From Prochlorococcus sp. AG-670-O11 (GTDB taxonomy: Bacteria; Cyanobacteriota; Cyanobacteriia; PCC-6307; Cyanobiaceae), in assembly GCA_003211335.1 (NCBI GenBank), contig QCTA01000008.1, forward strand, positions 1 through 25,871: DNA of 25,871 bases, given 5' to 3'. Both the position numbers and the translations under genes were made by a program. Numbering within the stretch: position 1 is the stretch's first letter; each line of letters begins with the position of its first letter. Below are positions 13,973 through 23,987 of this stretch, one piece after another. The notes under the pieces were generated by a model that made no database searches, had not been told where the DNA came from, and worked only from the letters and a program-made list of their open reading frames with translations.

Positions 13973-14170
13973 CTAAGTACCAGGTTCTTCAACATTTCCA
14001 CCTAATTCAACAATTTTTTTCATTAATACTAACGATTTTTGTTCGTCACCCTTAGTTTGAGCTACGGCAAGAGCGAATTCTAATTTTTCGAGTTGATGTC
14101 CTCCTTCAAAAAAGGATAACTTCTTTTTGATTGGGTTTTTATTACCTCTATAAGAAATTTGTGAAGCCAT
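13973..14170 (-). CDS. Small conserved-looking hypothetical protein
   Basis: A 65-residue, soluble, charged protein (KNPIKKKLSFFEGGHQLEKL, then EFALAVAQTKGDEQKSLVLMKKIVELGG). Mostly helical in appearance, with no Cys and no membrane segment. It ends one base beyond the aminotransferase stop on the opposite strand, and its composition resembles neighbouring genes rather than random AT-rich frame. Function not recognised. Confidence 0.65.
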   Translation of the reverse strand: MASQISYRGNKNPIKKKLSFFEGGHQLEKLEFALAVAQTKGDEQKSLVLMKKIVELGGNVEEPGT

Positions 14171-14415
14171 AAGAAATAGTGCTTTACTTATTATTATGCC
14201 AACTCAAAGGCCCATTATGTAGCAAAAATTCAACTATTTTTTAAAAATAAGTTTTAATGGTAAATATTTAGGCTGATTAATTTTTGTTTAATGCGAATAA
14301 AATCTATTAAATTTCATAAAAAACTATGTAATTAGTAAATAACAACATATTTTGAACATATACCCAGGCCTTTGAATTTATTCCTAATATTATGACCAAA
14401 CAATTAATTTCTTAA

Positions 14416-14928
14416 ATGTCGAATATAAATCTAATTTATTATTTAATTGCAGGCACAGCTTTTGGCGCACTAGCTTTAAAAACAGGCATACCAGCAGCTC
14501 CACTCGCAGGGGCTTTAATTGGTGCAAGTATTTTAGGCATCAGCGGGAAAGTTGAGCCTGCCACCTGGCCAAATGGGACAAGAACTATATTAGAGATAGG
14601 TATTGGTACTGTTATTGGAACAAGCTTAACAAAGGACTCATTAGTTGAATTACAAACTTTATGGAAACCTGCAATTTTAATCACATTTACACTAATAATT
14701 ACTGGCTTAGCGATTGGTTTATGGACTAGCAGATTACTTAATGTAGATATAATCACAACAATTCTTGGTGCTGCTCCAGGAGGGATAAGTGGTATGAGTT
14801 TAGTTGGTACAGAATATGGAGTAGGAGCAGCAGTTGCAACTCTTCACGCAGTTAGATTAGTTACTGTTCTTTTAATTCTGCCATTGGTTGTAAAAATGCT
14901 CAATCTATTTGGAATAATAAAATCTTAA
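14416..14928 (+). CDS. AbrB-family membrane protein, single repeat
   Basis: A 170-residue hydrophobic protein with about five membrane helices. The C-terminal segment LGAAPGGISGMSLVGTEYG followed by VATLHAVRLVTVLL matches the AbrB (E. coli ybgN-type, once annotated ammonia monooxygenase) repeat signature. Full-length relatives carry two such repeats in about 350 residues, so this is a half-length member that may dimerise. Substrate unknown. The ATG directly follows the stop of a 7-codon frame (ATGACCAAACAATTAATTTC then TAA), probably chance. It lies upstream of a secreted-protein gene by about 60 bp. Confidence 0.8.
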   Translation: MSNINLIYYLIAGTAFGALALKTGIPAAPLAGALIGASILGISGKVEPATWPNGTRTILEIGIGTVIGTSLTKDSLVELQTLWKPAILITFTLIITGLAIGLWTSRLLNVDIITTILGAAPGGISGMSLVGTEYGVGAAVATLHAVRLVTVLLILPLVVKMLNLFGIIKS

Positions 14929-14987
14929 ATTTGTCTAGACATAATCCAAATTAAAGATACTTTTTATATAGACAGATAAAAAAACTA

Positions 14988-15407
14988 ATGAAAGGGAATA
15001 AAAAAATAAGATTCATTTTGCCTGTAGCTACAATGTTTTTTCCATTACTATTATTTGCCCCTAAAGCAATTGCAGGCTCGTTTGGAGCAGAAATATTCTG
15101 TACGATGAGAGATGGTGGGAATGACCATGAAAGCAGTTGGCAAGCAGCTTACAGTTATATTAAGAAACAAAAAGGGGGTTTTTTTAAGACCTCTCCTAAG
15201 CAGGCCGCCGGGCAAATTATTGAAACAGTCGTAAGAGAAAGAGATAAGTTTTCTTATTGTGTTGAATTTTTAGATCAACTTCATCCTGATAGAAAGTTGC
15301 AATTAGAAAACAATAGAAAAGAAAAGAGGCGAAAACAAGAAGAACTTTTGCAAGAAAAAGAAAGTAAAGACTTCTCCAAAGAAACCTTTGATAGATATAG
15401 CTATTAA
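14988..15407 (+). CDS. Secreted hypothetical protein
   Basis: A 139-residue protein with a clear Sec signal: basic MKGNKKIR, hydrophobic FILPVATMFFPLLLF and cleavage motif AIA-GSF near residue 29. The mature part has two Cys (IFCTMRDGG, FSYCVEFLD), likely disulfide-bonded, and an aromatic segment around SSWQAAYSYIKKQKGGFF. The C-terminal 40 residues are a highly charged helix (KEKRRKQEELLQEKESKDF). It resembles small exported proteins conserved in marine picocyanobacteria, but I cannot name a function. Confidence 0.7.
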   Translation: MKGNKKIRFILPVATMFFPLLLFAPKAIAGSFGAEIFCTMRDGGNDHESSWQAAYSYIKKQKGGFFKTSPKQAAGQIIETVVRERDKFSYCVEFLDQLHPDRKLQLENNRKEKRRKQEELLQEKESKDFSKETFDRYSY

Positions 15408-15462
15408 AGTTAAAAGTATATTTAATTACATTTAGCTTATAAATTAAATATTACTTATAAGG

Positions 15463-15468
15463 TATAAT
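15463..15468 (+). promoter_or_regulatory. Candidate promoter -10 for the HNH gene
   Basis: TATAAT in AAGGTATAATTAAATAC, about 110 nt upstream of the HNH start codon. No clear -35 is seen, as is common in Prochlorococcus. Supported by motif and position only. Confidence 0.3.
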
Positions 15469-15577
15469 TAAATACATAAAATATATTCAGTCCGGGAAAT
15501 ATAGTCTTAAAAATAATAAAAAACCTATTGACTTTTATATTGAATCGGTCAAAATTGTAGGAAATTAAATAATCTGA

Positions 15578-15982
15578 ATGCACATTAATGATGCTGTCTT
15601 TTTAGAAGATTTATGCCCTAAATTCAGATTAAGGCAATGGCGAAAATCAATTCATACATTTACAGGAAAAAGTTGCATATACTGCGGAAAACCTTCAGAG
15701 TCCATTGACCATGTACTTCCTAGAAGTCAGGGAGGATTGAGTACAACCGAAAATTGTGTCCCAGCATGCTTATCATGCAACGGCGACAAATCTGATGATA
15801 ATGCTTTGTATTGGTATAGAAAACAAAAATTTTATGATCCAAGAAGAGCTATGGCTATTAGAGCATGGTTAGATGGTGATCTGAGATTAGCTTTAAGATT
15901 ATTACAATGGGCAAATCCTACCTTTATAAATAAAAAAAATACAAATTACGAGTTTGATGATGATGAATATAATGCCGCGTAA
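15578..15982 (+). CDS. HNH endonuclease family protein
   Basis: A 134-residue protein with a complete HNH core: zinc Cys33 and Cys36 (CIYCG), catalytic His45 in IDHVLPRSQGG, Asn59 in TTENC, and CLSCN (64-68) as the second zinc pair. The C-terminal region (YDPRRAMAIRAWLDGDLRLA) is typical of the chromosomal cyanobacterial HNH proteins. There is no restriction methylase or phage gene nearby, so a housekeeping DNA repair or processing role is more likely than defence. Its stop abuts the stop of the convergent gene. Confidence 0.88.
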   Translation: MHINDAVFLEDLCPKFRLRQWRKSIHTFTGKSCIYCGKPSESIDHVLPRSQGGLSTTENCVPACLSCNGDKSDDNALYWYRKQKFYDPRRAMAIRAWLDGDLRLALRLLQWANPTFINKKNTNYEFDDDEYNAA

Positions 15983-16219
15983 TTACCAGACCATACAAGC
16001 CTTTGTAGATTGATATTTTTTGCATAAAACTTCTGAATCTTGTGGGGATTCAGGAAATATTAAAAATGCACACGATACTAAAAGTATTAGAAATAATTTT
16101 TGATAGAATTTAAAATCTAAACCAGATTTTGAATAATTTGATTTTTCTTTAACTCGAGAATTGGAATTATCAAAACCAGCTATCTTTAGTTTTACCTCAG
16201 GCTGAATTAAAGTCTGCAT
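15983..16219 (-). CDS. Small single-pass membrane hypothetical protein
   Basis: A 78-residue protein with a polar N-terminus of about 38 residues (VKEKSNYSKSGLDFKF), one hydrophobic helix (KLFLILLVSCAFLIFP, about 41-56) and a short tail with two Cys (EVLCKKYQSTKACMVW). The Cys pair beyond the membrane segment could form a disulfide if exported. It abuts the HNH gene tail to tail. Family not recognised. Confidence 0.6.
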   Translation of the reverse strand: MQTLIQPEVKLKIAGFDNSNSRVKEKSNYSKSGLDFKFYQKLFLILLVSCAFLIFPESPQDSEVLCKKYQSTKACMVW

Positions 16220-16257
16220 TTTCTTTAATAATACATATGTACTATATATAATACTTA

Positions 16258-17143
16258 ATGGCTAATTTATCAAGTCCAATTACAGCGAAAAATAAATTCC
16301 TAATCTTTGGAGGAGGTTTTAGCGGAGACTATTTTGCAAAATCAATCAGAAAACTAGGCTGCATGGCATTAGCAAGTTCTCGATCTATAAGTAATGACCC
16401 AAATAGTTTTATTTTTAATAGCGAAGATAATTCAATACCTGAAGATTCAATCTTTGAGGGAGTAACACATATTCTCAGTTGTATACCTCCAGATAAAAAT
16501 GGTAAAGACCCTGTATTAAAGAGGCTTAAAAATAAAATTAAAAATTTATCTCTAACATGGGTTGGATATCTTTCTACTACTGGTGTTTATGGCAACACCT
16601 ATGGTGATTGGGTTTGTGAGGAAGATCAACCCAATCCATTTCAAGAAAGAAGTCAAAGGAGATTAAATTGTGAGAGAGAATGGATGAATTCAAATTTGCC
16701 AATACAAATTTTCAGATTACCTGGAATTTATGGTCCAGGGAGGTCAACTTTAGAAGCTATTAAAACAAGAAAAATCAAAGTGATAGATAAAGAAAATCAA
16801 GTATTCTCAAGAATTCATGTCGCTGATATTGCAAATGCAATTATTTATTTAATACAAAATAAAAATAATTTGGATTTTCATCAAATAATTAATATCGCAG
16901 ATGACGAACCTTGCTCACAAATTGAAGTCATAAGATATGGCTACCAATTACTTGGATTAGAAATGCCCAACAAAATATTATATGAAGAAGCTAAAAAAAG
17001 AATTATCGCCAATAGCCCGATCTTTTTGGAAAGAAAATAGAAGAGTTTCAAATAAATTATTATGTGAAAAATTAGGATATAAACTTATTTATAAAAACTA
17101 CAAAGCAGGATTAAATAATTGCCTTATTGAAATTAAATCATGA
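16258..17143 (+). pseudogene. NAD(P)-dependent epimerase/SDR gene, frameshifted at A7
   Basis: Atypical short-chain dehydrogenase (YeeZ-like). The N-terminal nucleotide loop is FGGGFSGDYFAKSI, followed by CIPPD, the active-site-type YLSTTGVYG, and RLPGIYGPGRS. The first frame stops at 17040 (ANSPIFLERK-stop, 260 residues). One frame over, homologous-looking sequence continues from the A7 run at 16993-16999: ELSPIARSFWKENRRVSNKL, then LCEKLGYKLIYKNYKAGLNN and a stop at 17141-17143 that overlaps the pdxA ATG. With six A instead of seven the gene would be 294 residues and coupled to pdxA by ATGA. So one base was gained, or the run is miscalled, or slippage is tolerated. The 260-residue product keeps the catalytic domain and may be active. 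Confidence 0.78.
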
Positions 17144-18180
17144 ATAATCAAAGTAATAGTATTGAAGATAAATTTAAAATTATAATAAGTGTTGGAGACG
17201 AGTCAGGCATCGGACCTGAAATTATTTTGAAAGCTCTTTTTTCAAAAGAAATTCCACATAATCTTGATTTTATAATTGTTGGATCAAAAAATAACCTAGA
17301 AAATACTTATAAAAATCTTAAATCTTTAGGAGTCAAAAATATTGTAGACCCTAATAATTACCAAATACATGATATTAAAATTCCATTTGAAATAAATAAA
17401 CAAAAAAAAAGTAATGGAAATGCAAGTTTCTTTTACTTAAAAAAAGCTATTGAAATTGTTCAGAAATATAAAAATGCAGCACTAGTTACTGGACCTATTT
17501 GTAAAAAGTCATGGTCTTTAGCAGGCCATAATTATTCAGGTCAAACAGAATTATTGGCAGAATCTTGTAAGGTTAAGGATGTAGGTATGTTATTTACAGC
17601 TAAATCTCCAATCACTGGTTGGAGATTTAACACCTTATTGGCAACTACCCATATACCTTTATGCGACGTACCAAAACAATTATCTACACACCTAATTCAT
17701 ACAAAATTAGATTTGTTTGCAAAATTTTGCAAAACTTATGTTAATAAACCCCTCTTAAAAGTTGCTGGATTAAACCCTCATGCTGGTGAAGCAGGCATAT
17801 TAGGAAGTGAAGAAAAAGATTGGCTCAACAATGCGGTTACTAGCTGGGGTAAGCAAAATAAAGGAGTTCAAATATCAGGTCCTATTTCTCCTGATACTTG
17901 CTGGAATTCTTCTTCAAAAGCTTGGAGAGATAAAACAGCTCCAACACATGATGGAATTCTTGCTATGTATCATGATCAGGGATTAATTCCTATAAAAGTT
18001 ATAGCCCTTAATTACTCAGTTAATACAACTATTGGTTTACCTTTTATTAGAACATCACCTGATCATGGGACTGGATTTGATATTGCAGGAAAGGGATTAG
18101 CTCAATCTCAAAGTATGGTTGAAGCAATAAAAGCAGCTTTTGATTTAACTAAAGATTCAAGACTGTTTAACGCGCATTAA
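17140..18180 (+). CDS. pdxA: 4-hydroxythreonine-4-phosphate dehydrogenase
   Basis: NAD-dependent enzyme of de novo pyridoxal phosphate synthesis (DXP-dependent route). It carries SVGDESGIGPEIILKAL, the family GDPxGIGPE signature with DES in place of DPA, then ALVTGPICK, metal-binding His in LATTHIPL, NPHAGEAG and the signature YHDQGLIPIKV, ending with TSPDHGTGFDIAGKG. 346 residues, full length. Its ATG overlaps the restored stop of the SDR gene. The last 24 bases overlap the convergent accB. Confidence 0.93.
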   Translation: MNNQSNSIEDKFKIIISVGDESGIGPEIILKALFSKEIPHNLDFIIVGSKNNLENTYKNLKSLGVKNIVDPNNYQIHDIKIPFEINKQKKSNGNASFFYLKKAIEIVQKYKNAALVTGPICKKSWSLAGHNYSGQTELLAESCKVKDVGMLFTAKSPITGWRFNTLLATTHIPLCDVPKQLSTHLIHTKLDLFAKFCKTYVNKPLLKVAGLNPHAGEAGILGSEEKDWLNNAVTSWGKQNKGVQISGPISPDTCWNSSSKAWRDKTAPTHDGILAMYHDQGLIPIKVIALNYSVNTTIGLPFIRTSPDHGTGFDIAGKGLAQSQSMVEAIKAAFDLTKDSRLFNAH

Positions 18181-18663
18181 TACTTGTCCAAACTCTACTG
18201 GTGTTCCATTTTCAACAAGAATTTCTACAATTTCAGCATTAAACTCTGATTCAATTTCGTTCATCAACTTCATAGCTTCAAGTATGCAAATCGTTTGCCC
18301 AATAGTGATCTTACTTTCTAAATCAACAAATGGGGCCTCTCCGGGAGCCGCAGCCCTATAAAACGTTCCTACCATAGGAGAAGTAATGTCTATAAGATCT
18401 GAGCGCCCTGGAGGGGCCACCTGAGACACTTCAGTATTACTTGTCAGGGTAATATTATCTGTTGATGTTGATTGAGAAGTAATTATTTGCTTCTCCAAAG
18501 AATTGTTTGTTGTCGAATTACTCGGTGAATTATTCTGATCAAACAAATTTCTTTTTATTTCAAGTTTAAAATCTTCTCCTTCTAAAGAAAATTCTTGAAT
18601 ATCACTTGTAGAAATTTTTTCTATCAAGCGATCTAAGTCATCATGATCTAATTTCATAGCCAT
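18157..18663 (-). CDS. accB: Biotin carboxyl carrier protein of acetyl-CoA carboxylase
   Basis: Carries biotin between the carboxylase and transferase parts of acetyl-CoA carboxylase. 168 residues: N-terminal domain, a Ser/Thr/Asn-rich linker (about 44-85), and a biotinyl domain starting at ITSPMVGTFYRAAAPG with the biotin lysine Lys132 in EAMKLMNE. The ATG overlaps the efp stop by one base (TAATG), so efp-accB form a coupled pair. Its 3' end overlaps pdxA by 24 bp on the opposite strand. Confidence 0.95.
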   Translation of the reverse strand: MAMKLDHDDLDRLIEKISTSDIQEFSLEGEDFKLEIKRNLFDQNNSPSNSTTNNSLEKQIITSQSTSTDNITLTSNTEVSQVAPPGRSDLIDITSPMVGTFYRAAAPGEAPFVDLESKITIGQTICILEAMKLMNEIESEFNAEIVEILVENGTPVEFGQVLMRVKQS

Positions 18664-19223
18664 TAGTTTTCACGTCCAAGATAACTATCGTTACGAGTGT
18701 CAACCTTAATCATTTCTCCTATAGAAATAAACAAAGGGACCATAACTTGAGCACCTGTCTCTAGGATAGCTGGTTTAGTACCCCCACTTGCAGTATCTCC
18801 TTTAACTCCAGGATCTGTTTGTGTAACTTTTAAAGTTATAGAAATTGGAAGTTCAACTTCTAAAACTTTATCTTTATGAAAAATCACATTAACCTCCATA
18901 CCTTCTTTTAAATACTTTGATCCTCTGCCGATTTGATCAGAGGATAGTCTTGTTTCTTCAAAACTTGTCATATCCATAAAAACATAATCACCTGACTCCA
19001 CATAAGTATGTTGCAGGTTAGACTTTTCAAGTACAGCTTGTTGTACTGATTCTCCAGCTCGAAAAGTTTTTTCGACTACATTACCGTTTCGAACTGATTT
19101 TAATTTTGTTCGCACAAAAGCAGAACCCTTACCAGGCTTGACATGTAGAAATTCTACTACGCGCCAAACTTGTCCATCTATCTCGATGGTGGTACCTGTG
19201 CGAAAATCGTTACTGGAAATCAT
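18663..19223 (-). CDS. efp: Translation elongation factor P
   Basis: Binds the ribosome between P and E sites and relieves stalling at polyproline. 186 residues with three barrel domains. The tip loop [14 protein letters not shown] places Lys32 where E. coli EF-P carries its modified lysine; no modification genes are in the window. C-terminal [12 protein letters not shown] is typical. Upstream of accB with a one-base overlap, and divergent from the cyclophilin gene with only 43 bp between starts, so the two promoters must overlap. Confidence 0.96.
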   Translation of the reverse strand: MISSNDFRTGTTIEIDGQVWRVVEFLHVKPGKGSAFVRTKLKSVRNGNVVEKTFRAGESVQQAVLEKSNLQHTYVESGDYVFMDMTSFEETRLSSDQIGRGSKYLKEGMEVNVIFHKDKVLEVELPISITLKVTQTDPGVKGDTASGGTKPAILETGAQVMVPLFISIGEMIKVDTRNDSYLGREN

Positions 19224-19266
19224 TCCTGTATTACATATCCAAGGATCATAAACCTGTAAGAGTGCT

Positions 19267-20358
19267 ATGCAAAACTTCTTATCAAATCAGAACAAACATT
19301 ATTTAATTTTAATTTTAATTTTAATACAAGTTTGCTTCTTAAAACCAACACAAGTATTAGCTGATTTACCTACGGGAAATGCAGTAAAAGATCCCAATGC
19401 AATACTCAGAAATGCTCTCCCTATCAAGCAAGTTGAGCTACAAGAAATTCAACATAAGTTGGAGGACACAAGTGACCTTGTGAGAGGAGGAAGATGGCCC
19501 GCTCTCTTAAAAACTGTTACAAAATGTCAATCTTTACTAAAAAAATATAAGACTCGCATTATTGAGGAATTACCAGTTGAAAAACAAAAAATTGCAGAAA
19601 ACACATTTTTAGATCTTAAAAATGATTTTGATAATCTGCAAGATGAAGCTAAATCTAAAGATAAATATTCATTCATTACAACCAGAAGAGAATCACTAGA
19701 TAAAATAGGTGGACTAGAAGAATATTTTTTACCAAGTGAATTTCCCTATTCTATTCCAAGCGAATTTGACGATCTTCCAAGATTACTTGGAAGAGCAAAA
19801 GTAAATATTAAAACTTCTAAAGGTAATATGCAAGCAATAATAGATGGATATAATGCACCCCTCACTGCTGGTGCATTTATAGATTTATCTTCAAAAAACT
19901 TTTACAATAATTTACCAATTAATAGAGCAGAAGAATTTTTTGTTCTTCAAACTGGTGATCCATTAGGTAATGAGATTGGATACATCGATCCTGAAACAAA
20001 TGTGGAGAGACATGTCCCTCTAGAAATAAGAATACCTAACGAAAGTCAAACTTTTTATAATGAAACTTTTGAGGAGTTAGGCCTTTATACAGAAACACCA
20101 ACTTTGCCGTTTGCAACACTTGGAACCTTAGGGTGGTCTCATTCAAGTAAAGCTGTTGATGATGGATCATCTCAGTTTTTCTTCTTTTTGTATGAAGCAG
20201 AACTGAATCCAGCTGGTCGTAATTTAATTGACGGAAGGAACGCAGCGTTTGGTTATGTTATAGAGGGTTTTGAAGTTTTAGAAGAGCTTACAAAAGATGA
20301 CACAATTATCTCAATAGATGTTTTAAATGGAATGGATAAGCTTAAATTAAATGCATAA
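19267..20358 (+). CDS. Lumenal cyclophilin-type peptidyl-prolyl isomerase (CYP38/TLP40-like)
   Basis: A 363-residue protein with an export signal ([15 protein letters not shown]) and an N-terminal helical domain (about 35-160, e.g. [20 protein letters not shown]). A cyclophilin-like barrel follows from about 180 ([57 protein letters not shown]). This order is that of CYP38/TLP40 proteins, which in plants help assemble photosystem II and have little isomerase activity. Location is likely the thylakoid lumen or periplasm. The stop overlaps the thiL start by 8 bp. Confidence 0.87.
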   Translation: MQNFLSNQNKHYLILILILIQVCFLKPTQVLADLPTGNAVKDPNAILRNALPIKQVELQEIQHKLEDTSDLVRGGRWPALLKTVTKCQSLLKKYKTRIIEELPVEKQKIAENTFLDLKNDFDNLQDEAKSKDKYSFITTRRESLDKIGGLEEYFLPSEFPYSIPSEFDDLPRLLGRAKVNIKTSKGNMQAIIDGYNAPLTAGAFIDLSSKNFYNNLPINRAEEFFVLQTGDPLGNEIGYIDPETNVERHVPLEIRIPNESQTFYNETFEELGLYTETPTLPFATLGTLGWSHSSKAVDDGSSQFFFFLYEAELNPAGRNLIDGRNAAFGYVIEGFEVLEELTKDDTIISIDVLNGMDKLKLNA

Positions 20359-21337
20359 AGAATTATTAGAGGACATAGGCGAAAAAGAATTAATAAAAAG
20401 GCTTGCTAAATTTATGCCAACAAATCAAGTCTCTGATGATTGCGCATTTGTTAAAACTAAAAATAAAGACTTACTGATTAATACTGATTCATTAGTTGAA
20501 AATATCCATTTTAATGATGATACGATTTCTGCCTTAGATATAGGATGGAAAGCAGTAGCAAGTAATATATCTGACTTAATCTCAAGTGGATGCAGCAAAA
20601 TTATAGGAGTTAATATTGGATTAGTAGTTCCTTCTAAAACAGATTGGATTTGGGTTAAAGATTTATATACAGGAATACATCTGGCTTTAGACCATTTCGG
20701 AGGCTTTATTCTTGGAGGGGATTGTTCTATGGGAAAAGAAAAAGTAATTTCTATGACAGTTCTTGGAGAACAAGGAGAAATAAAATTACGAAGAAACTCA
20801 TGCAAACCAAAAGAAATCATCTTGACAACAGGGATTCATGGCCTAAGTAAATTAGGATTGATGATAAGAAGTAAAGCAATTTTTGAAAGCGATATTTCTA
20901 TGACACAATCATTAATAAATAGTTCTATAGAACAATTTTGCAAACCAAAGCTTAACCCAAAATTTCTTCAAAAAATACTAAAATCTCGTCCCAATAAAAG
21001 TATTAAAATAATTGGTTGTACTGATAGTAGTGATGGCTTCTTCCAAGCATTATTAGATTTAGCAACTGAAAGTAATTGCAAGGCAATTGTTGATTATACA
21101 AAACTTCCTAAACATAAAAATTGGCCTAAAGGAGATAAATGGGATGAATATTATTTCTTTGGCGGGGAAGATTACGAATTAGTATTTTCTCTACCCAGAA
21201 AATGGGCTAATAATCTTTTATGTGAAGATAAAACTGTCACAGAAATTGGATATTTTACAAAGGGAGAACGATCCGTCGTATTTGAAAACTGTAATAACGA
21301 AAGGTTATTAACGAACAAATCTTTTTCTCACTTTTGA
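20351..21337 (+). CDS. thiL: Thiamine-monophosphate kinase
   Basis: Phosphorylates thiamine monophosphate to the active diphosphate. 328 residues with the PurM/ThiL architecture: DDCAFVKTKNKDLLINTDSL, GWKAVASNISDLISSG, FILGGDCSMGKEKVISMTVLG, TTGIHGLSKLG, CTDSSDGFFQALLDLA and FFGGEDYELVFSL. The start overlaps the cyclophilin gene by 8 bp, indicating co-translation. It ends directly against the convergent gap2 stop with no spacer. Confidence 0.93.
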   Translation: MHKELLEDIGEKELIKRLAKFMPTNQVSDDCAFVKTKNKDLLINTDSLVENIHFNDDTISALDIGWKAVASNISDLISSGCSKIIGVNIGLVVPSKTDWIWVKDLYTGIHLALDHFGGFILGGDCSMGKEKVISMTVLGEQGEIKLRRNSCKPKEIILTTGIHGLSKLGLMIRSKAIFESDISMTQSLINSSIEQFCKPKLNPKFLQKILKSRPNKSIKIIGCTDSSDGFFQALLDLATESNCKAIVDYTKLPKHKNWPKGDKWDEYYFFGGEDYELVFSLPRKWANNLLCEDKTVTEIGYFTKGERSVVFENCNNERLLTNKSFSHF

Positions 21338-22360
21338 TTATTCCCAGTTTTTAGCTACTATCTCAGCTAAATCAACAACTCTTTGACTATAACCCCATTC
21401 ATTGTCATACCAAGCAAGAACTTTTACAAGATTATCACCAATAGCCATAGTAAGATCACTATCTACTATTGAAGACTCATTAGTTCCTGCATAATCGCTG
21501 GAAACAAGTGGCTCATCCCCATATTTAATAATACCTTTCATTGATCCCAAAGAAGATTCTTTAAGAGCATTGTTAACTTCATCACTTGTAACGGATTTTG
21601 AAGATTCAAAAACAAAATCTACAGCTGAAACATTAGGGGTAGGAACTCTCATGGCAATACCAGTGAGTTTACCTGTCATCTCAGGGTAGACCAAGGCAAC
21701 TGCTTTAGCAGCTCCTGTTGAAGTAGGAACAATATTTGTAGCTGCTGCTCTAGCCCTTCTTAGATCTCTATGACTATTATCCAAAATACGTTGATCACCG
21801 GTATAGCTATGAATAGTTGTCATCAATCCTTTATTAATGCCGAACGTTTGATCAAGAACTTTTACTACTGGAGCAAGACAATTTGTAGTGCAACTGGCAT
21901 TACTCAAAATATCATAATCGCTATGTTTGTATTGATCAGCATTCACTCCTACTACATAAGTTCCAACACCTGCACCTTTACCCGGAGCAGTAAGAATTAC
22001 TTTCTTAGCACCAACCTCAAGGTGCTTACTTGCCCCAACATCAGTATTGAACACACCAGTTGATTCTATAACTAAGTCAACCCCCCAATCTTTCCAAGGC
22101 AAATTCATTGGATTTCTATCAGAGAAACACTTAATTGTTTTGTTATTAATTACAAAAGTATCATCAGTGTATTTAATATCTACCCCATCCAATTTTCCTA
22201 GCACTGAATCATATTTGAGAAGGTGAGCATTGGTTTTAGGATCTGAAGTTACATTTATACCAACCACTTCAATGTTGGTATAAGCCCCTCTACTTAACCA
22301 ACAACGCATAAAGTTTCGCCCAATTCTGCCAAACCCATTAATCGCAACACGCAAAGTCAT
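21338..22360 (-). CDS. gap2: Glyceraldehyde-3-phosphate dehydrogenase, Calvin-cycle type
   Basis: Interconverts 1,3-bisphosphoglycerate and glyceraldehyde-3-phosphate. In cyanobacteria the Gap2 isozyme serves the Calvin cycle and accepts NADPH. 340 residues: [13 protein letters not shown], catalytic Cys157 in [43 protein letters not shown] and [16 protein letters not shown]. The Gap2 label rests on sequence character and its murC neighbourhood. Divergent from murC across about 200 bp of AT-rich DNA that must hold both promoters. Confidence 0.95.
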   Translation of the reverse strand: MTLRVAINGFGRIGRNFMRCWLSRGAYTNIEVVGINVTSDPKTNAHLLKYDSVLGKLDGVDIKYTDDTFVINNKTIKCFSDRNPMNLPWKDWGVDLVIESTGVFNTDVGASKHLEVGAKKVILTAPGKGAGVGTYVVGVNADQYKHSDYDILSNASCTTNCLAPVVKVLDQTFGINKGLMTTIHSYTGDQRILDNSHRDLRRARAAATNIVPTSTGAAKAVALVYPEMTGKLTGIAMRVPTPNVSAVDFVFESSKSVTSDEVNNALKESSLGSMKGIIKYGDEPLVSSDYAGTNESSIVDSDLTMAIGDNLVKVLAWYDNEWGYSQRVVDLAEIVAKNWE

Positions 22361-22558
22361 AACTAAAAATTTTCTAAATGATTAACCTAAGTTGCTGATC
22401 ATACAGAATTTTGTGCAATAACGTAAGCATTTTTTGATTTATTAAGCAAATTATTCTATTTTTGTATTAATTCATAAAAAAACTAACGTTATTTGTAAAA
22501 ATTAAATACCAAAATAATTACTTTGAAGTTATCTTAATTTCAAATATAAAAATAATAA

Positions 22559-23962
22559 TTGAATACAAAATTAGTAGTTAAAGATCATTTTCATTTTATT
22601 GGAATTGGCGGTATTGGAATGTCTGCAATCGCTTTAGCATTAATCAAGAAGGGATACTCTGTTTCTGGCTCTGATTTAGTTAAAAATCAAGAAACGAATA
22701 ACTTAGAAGCATTAGGGGCCATAATTTTTGATTCTCAAATAAAAAATAATATCGATTTTGTGATTTCAAAATTTCAAAATCAGACAATTAATTTTGTCAT
22801 TAGCTCCGCAATTAAAGATGAAAACGAAGAATTATGCTTTTGCAAAAAAAATAATTTATTAATAAAACATCGTTCAGAAATTCTTGCGATGATAATGAGA
22901 TCATACATATCATTATCAATCTCAGGAAGCCATGGGAAAACATCTACTAGTACTTTCCTTTCTACATTATTAGAGTTATGTACGCATAATTCTTCTTCAA
23001 TAACTGGTGGAATAATACCAATTTATGAATCCAATGCTTATATCGAAAACACTAAATACTTAGTAACAGAGATTGATGAATCTGACGGAACAATTAATAA
23101 TTACAATTCAAATATTGGCATAATAAATAATATTGATTTCGATCATTGTGACCATTACTCAAACATAGGCGAAGTATTATCTTCGTTTAAAACATTTGCT
23201 TCTAATTCAAAAAAATTATTAATTAACTACGATTGTAAGATTACCAGAGAAAACTTTACTTCTAATAATCAATGGTCTATAAAAGAAAAAAATAATATTG
23301 CTTACTCAATAATTCCACATACTATTAACAAAGATAAAACCATTGGTGAATATTATGAGCGCGGTAATTATATTGATATGATAGATATTCCAGTTCCTGG
23401 GTTACATAATCTTTCTAATATTACTGCTGCAATAGCAGCTTGTAGAATGACCGGAGTAAGTTTTAAAAAAATTAAAAAAAATATCAAATTCTTAGAATTA
23501 CCAAAAAAAAGATTTGAATTAAGAGGTGAACTAAAACAAAGAATTATTTATGATGACTATGCACATCACCCTAATGAAATTAAAGCAACAATTGAGTTAG
23601 CGAGGTTATTTATAAAAGATAAAAATAATTGTAGCAAGAAAGAAAGAGGAAGATTAATTGCTATTTTTCAACCTCATAGATTTACTAGAGTAAAACAATT
23701 TATTAATGAATTTGTAAAAGAACTTTCAAAAGCAGATGTTATTTATCTAACAAATATTTTTGGGGCTGGAGAAAACAATGTAGATAATATTAACTCGCAA
23801 CTAATTGCTAATCTTATTTATAAAAAAAATAAGAATGTTTTATGCTTAAAAGACAATTATGAAATTAAAAATAAATTTTTAAAATTGACTAATAAAAATG
23901 ATTTAATTTTAAATATGGGGGCTGGAGATTGTCATAACCTATGGTCAATCTTAAATAATTAG
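22559..23962 (+). CDS. murC: UDP-N-acetylmuramate--L-alanine ligase
   Basis: Adds the first amino acid of the peptidoglycan stem peptide. 467 residues: N-terminal UDP-binding GIGGIGMSAIA (15-25), ATP P-loop GSHGKTST (123-130), TEIDESDGT, NIDFDHCDHY, and a C-terminal domain with DDYAHHPNEI and IFQPHRFTR. The start is TTG at 22559; no ATG lies between the upstream stop and the conserved GIGG motif. Followed by murB after 25 bp, forming a cell-wall operon. Confidence 0.95.
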   Translation: MNTKLVVKDHFHFIGIGGIGMSAIALALIKKGYSVSGSDLVKNQETNNLEALGAIIFDSQIKNNIDFVISKFQNQTINFVISSAIKDENEELCFCKKNNLLIKHRSEILAMIMRSYISLSISGSHGKTSTSTFLSTLLELCTHNSSSITGGIIPIYESNAYIENTKYLVTEIDESDGTINNYNSNIGIINNIDFDHCDHYSNIGEVLSSFKTFASNSKKLLINYDCKITRENFTSNNQWSIKEKNNIAYSIIPHTINKDKTIGEYYERGNYIDMIDIPVPGLHNLSNITAAIAACRMTGVSFKKIKKNIKFLELPKKRFELRGELKQRIIYDDYAHHPNEIKATIELARLFIKDKNNCSKKERGRLIAIFQPHRFTRVKQFINEFVKELSKADVIYLTNIFGAGENNVDNINSQLIANLIYKKNKNVLCLKDNYEIKNKFLKLTNKNDLILNMGAGDCHNLWSILNN

Positions 23963-23987
23963 AATACTAAAAATGATTAAATAATTG

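Noticed and set aside
15578..15982. HNH protein as a homing or defence nuclease
   Set aside because: No intron, intein, methylase or phage context. It sits between small core-like genes in an ordinary region.
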